A stretch of DNA of 8,131 nucleotides from Trueperaceae bacterium (GTDB lineage: Bacteria > Deinococcota > Deinococci > Deinococcales > Trueperaceae): contig JAGXHO010000205.1 of assembly GCA_024636105.1 (NCBI GenBank), positions 1-8,131 on the forward strand, in the 5' to 3' direction. The stretch's first letter is position 1. Each line of letters starts with the position of its first letter. Position numbers and translations under genes: made by a program. The notes under the pieces were generated by a model, which saw only the letters and a program-made list of their open reading frames with translations, was not told the origin of the DNA and ran no database searches. Of this stretch, positions 6,643 to 8,131 are shown in pieces.

Positions 6643-6973
6643 GGTCTACTGGGCGACGTTCGAGCCGCGCTCCGGGAGCGAGCAGCGCGGGCACCGACCG
6701 GCGGTGGTCGTGTCCCGCGATGCCTTCAACCTCAAGCCCACCTGGCGCTCGGTGATCGTCGTTCCCCTGTCGACCTCGGGGGCACAAGCCCAACGCGGTC
6801 CGACGGCCGTCGCGCTGTCGAGCGGGATCGCGGGCCTCGCACACGCGTCCGTCGCGCTCTGCCACCAGGTCACGATCTTGGACCGCACCAAGATCGGTCG
6901 ACGCATCGGCGTCCTGCCGCCCGAACTCGTCGACGCGATCGACATCGGGTTGATGCACGCCCTCGACCTCTGA
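6629..6973 (+). CDS. mazF: MazF/PemK-family toxin (endoribonuclease)
   Basis: A 114-residue toxin of the MazF/PemK family, sequence-specific endoribonucleases that cleave mRNA and arrest growth when the antitoxin is lost. The N-terminus TRGEVYWATFEPRSGSEQ, followed by GHRPAVVVSRDAFN, is the diagnostic signature. Arg23 in GHRP corresponds to the catalytic Arg, and Ser48 or Thr49 in VVPLSTS to the catalytic Thr/Ser region. The length is normal and no residue is obviously missing, so the toxin is probably active. The start is inferred as the TTG at 6629, the only start codon in this frame close before the conserved RGEVYW. It is preceded by only a weak GGGA and lies inside the antitoxin gene, so translation probably depends on coupling. 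The frame is open far upstream, but that stretch is the antitoxin read out of frame. Confidence 0.9.
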   Translation: MTRGEVYWATFEPRSGSEQRGHRPAVVVSRDAFNLKPTWRSVIVVPLSTSGAQAQRGPTAVALSSGIAGLAHASVALCHQVTILDRTKIGRRIGVLPPELVDAIDIGLMHALDL

Positions 6974-6988
6974 TCACCAGGTCCCCGG

Positions 6989-6994
6989 TACGCT
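6989..6994 (+). promoter_or_regulatory. Candidate -10 (TACGCT) for leaderless expression of the transporter gene
   Basis: TACGCT fits the TANNNT pattern and ends exactly 7 bases before the GTG at 7002, the spacing expected if transcription starts at the first base of the start codon. The gene has no Shine-Dalgarno sequence, which agrees with a leaderless transcript. No -35 element was found, and a TANNNT match is easy to obtain by chance, so this is tentative. Confidence 0.3.
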
Positions 6995-7001
6995 CCGGTC
7001 C

Positions 7002-8131
7002 GTGCCCACCAGCGCCCTCAACCCCCGCGCGATCCTACGCGCCAGCTACACGGCGATGTTCGTCCAGGCGATGGTGGTCAACCTGACGCCCTTGCTGTTC
7101 GTGACGCTCGCCGGACAGTTCGGCCTGAGCTTCGAGCAGGTGGGCCGGCTGGTGCTCATCAACTTCGCCACCCAGATGGCCACCGACGCGGTCGCCGCGG
7201 GCGTGGTCGACCGGGTCTCCGCCAAGCTGCTCGCGACCCTCGCGAACGCCTTCGCTGCCGTCGGCCTCTGGGTGTTCGCGCTCGCGCCCTTCCGAGTCGA
7301 GGACCCGTACCTGGGGCTGGTGGCCGGCACCATCGTCTTCTCGATCGGCTGCGGGCTGCTCGAGGTGATCATCAGCCCGATCGTCGAGCGCACGCCCTCG
7401 GAACGGAAAGCGGCCGGCATGGCGCTGCTGCACGCCTTCTACCCCATCGGCAAGGTGGCGGTGACGGTGGTCACCGGCTTGGCGTTCCTGGTGGTGGGCG
7501 TCGAGCGCTGGCCGGCGCTGATGCTCGCCTGGTCGGTGGTGCCGGCGCTCAACACGCTCGCCTTCGTCGGCCTGAAGTTGCCACCGATGTTCGAGGTCGG
7601 CCGCCGCACGCGCACCCGCGACCTGCTGCGTTCGAAGCACGCCCTGTGGGCGCTCGTGGCGATCGCGTTGGCGGGCGCCACCGAGGTGTCGCTGGCGCAG
7701 TGGGCGTCGGCCTTCGCCGAACGGGGCCTGGGCGTCGCCAAGGCGACCGCCGACCTGCTGGGGCTGGGCGCCTTCGGAGTGGGCATGGTGGTCGGGCGGC
7801 TCTGGTTCGGGTTCCGCGGCGAGGAGGCCGACCTGGCCTCGCTGCTCCGCCGCGGCGCGTTCGCGTCCGCCGCCGCAGCGCTGACGATGGCGTTCGCCCC
7901 CTACGCCTGGGTGTCGCTCGCGGCGACCGCCTTCGCGGGCCTCGCGACCAGCCTGCTGTGGCCCGGGGTGGTTTCGATGACGTCCGCGCGCTTCCCGCTG
8001 GCGGGCGCCTCCTTGTTCGCGCTGCTGGCCGTGGGCGGCGACGCCGGTGCGGGCGTGATGCCGTGGATCGTGGGCGTCGCCGCCGACCAGGTGCGCGCCG
8101 CGCCCGCCTGGCTGGTGGGCGACGCGAGCCC
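7002..8131 (+). CDS. Major facilitator superfamily (MFS) transporter (partial, 3' end outside window)
   Basis: At least 376 residues of a secondary transporter of the cytoplasmic membrane; the 3' end lies beyond the window. About ten or eleven hydrophobic helices are visible, from SYTAMFVQAMVVNLTPLLF (about 15-33) to LFALLAVGGDAGAGVMPWIV. The short loop after the second helix (VVDRVSAK) matches the position of the conserved MFS loop. Motifs such as LLHAFYPIGK, LAQWASAFAE and GVGMVVGRLWFG recall fucose-permease-like or sugar/drug MFS members, but the substrate is unknown. The GTG at 7002 is preferred because it supplies the N-terminal residues before the first helix. An internal ATG at 7056 would begin inside that helix. 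The gap to the toxin stop is 28 bp, so it could be read through from the toxin-antitoxin promoter or have its own leaderless promoter. Confidence 0.88.
   Translation, partial: MPTSALNPRAILRASYTAMFVQAMVVNLTPLLFVTLAGQFGLSFEQVGRLVLINFATQMATDAVAAGVVDRVSAKLLATLANAFAAVGLWVFALAPFRVEDPYLGLVAGTIVFSIGCGLLEVIISPIVERTPSERKAAGMALLHAFYPIGKVAVTVVTGLAFLVVGVERWPALMLAWSVVPALNTLAFVGLKLPPMFEVGRRTRTRDLLRSKHALWALVAIALAGATEVSLAQWASAFAERGLGVAKATADLLGLGAFGVGMVVGRLWFGFRGEEADLASLLRRGAFASAAAALTMAFAPYAWVSLAATAFAGLATSLLWPGVVSMTSARFPLAGASLFALLAVGGDAGAGVMPWIVGVAADQVRAAPAWLVGDAS

Overview
The window is very GC-rich (roughly 70%, with G/C at almost every third codon position) and densely coding. It looks like a chromosomal stretch of a high-GC free-living bacterium. 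Two -10-like TANNNT hexamers lie just before start codons, and GTG and TTG starts are used. That would suit a deep-branching group such as the Deinococcota (where leaderless transcripts are common), but no taxonomic marker gene is present, so the assignment is a guess. There are no rRNA, tRNA, CRISPR or transposon features.

From the left edge to about 6144 every gene is on the minus strand. In transcription order they are: a complete ABC half-exporter (6144-4291); a large secreted, C-terminally anchored protein with a catalytically degenerate transglutaminase-like domain (4232-1998); a small polytopic membrane protein (1842-1270) whose reading frame seems to continue past its stop codon; and a second membrane protein with a Pro-rich tail that runs off the left edge (1096 to <1). 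Spacers are 58, 155 and 173 bp. The first pair could share a transcript, while the wider gaps may hold separate promoters.

From 6337 rightwards genes are on the plus strand: a ribbon-helix-helix antitoxin and an overlapping MazF/PemK-type toxin form a two-gene toxin-antitoxin module. After 28 bp comes a major facilitator superfamily transporter that runs off the right edge. The 192-bp divergent region (6145-6336) between the ABC exporter and the toxin-antitoxin module is locally AT-richer. It carries a near-perfect 19-bp inverted repeat and a 13-bp-periodic series of TGGCA cores overlapping the probable antitoxin promoter, a plausible autoregulatory operator.

Most of the window is ordinary. 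The points most worth a second look are the interrupted or recoded frame at 1270, the 13-bp operator-like array at 6264-6328, and the loss of transglutaminase catalytic residues in the 744-residue protein.
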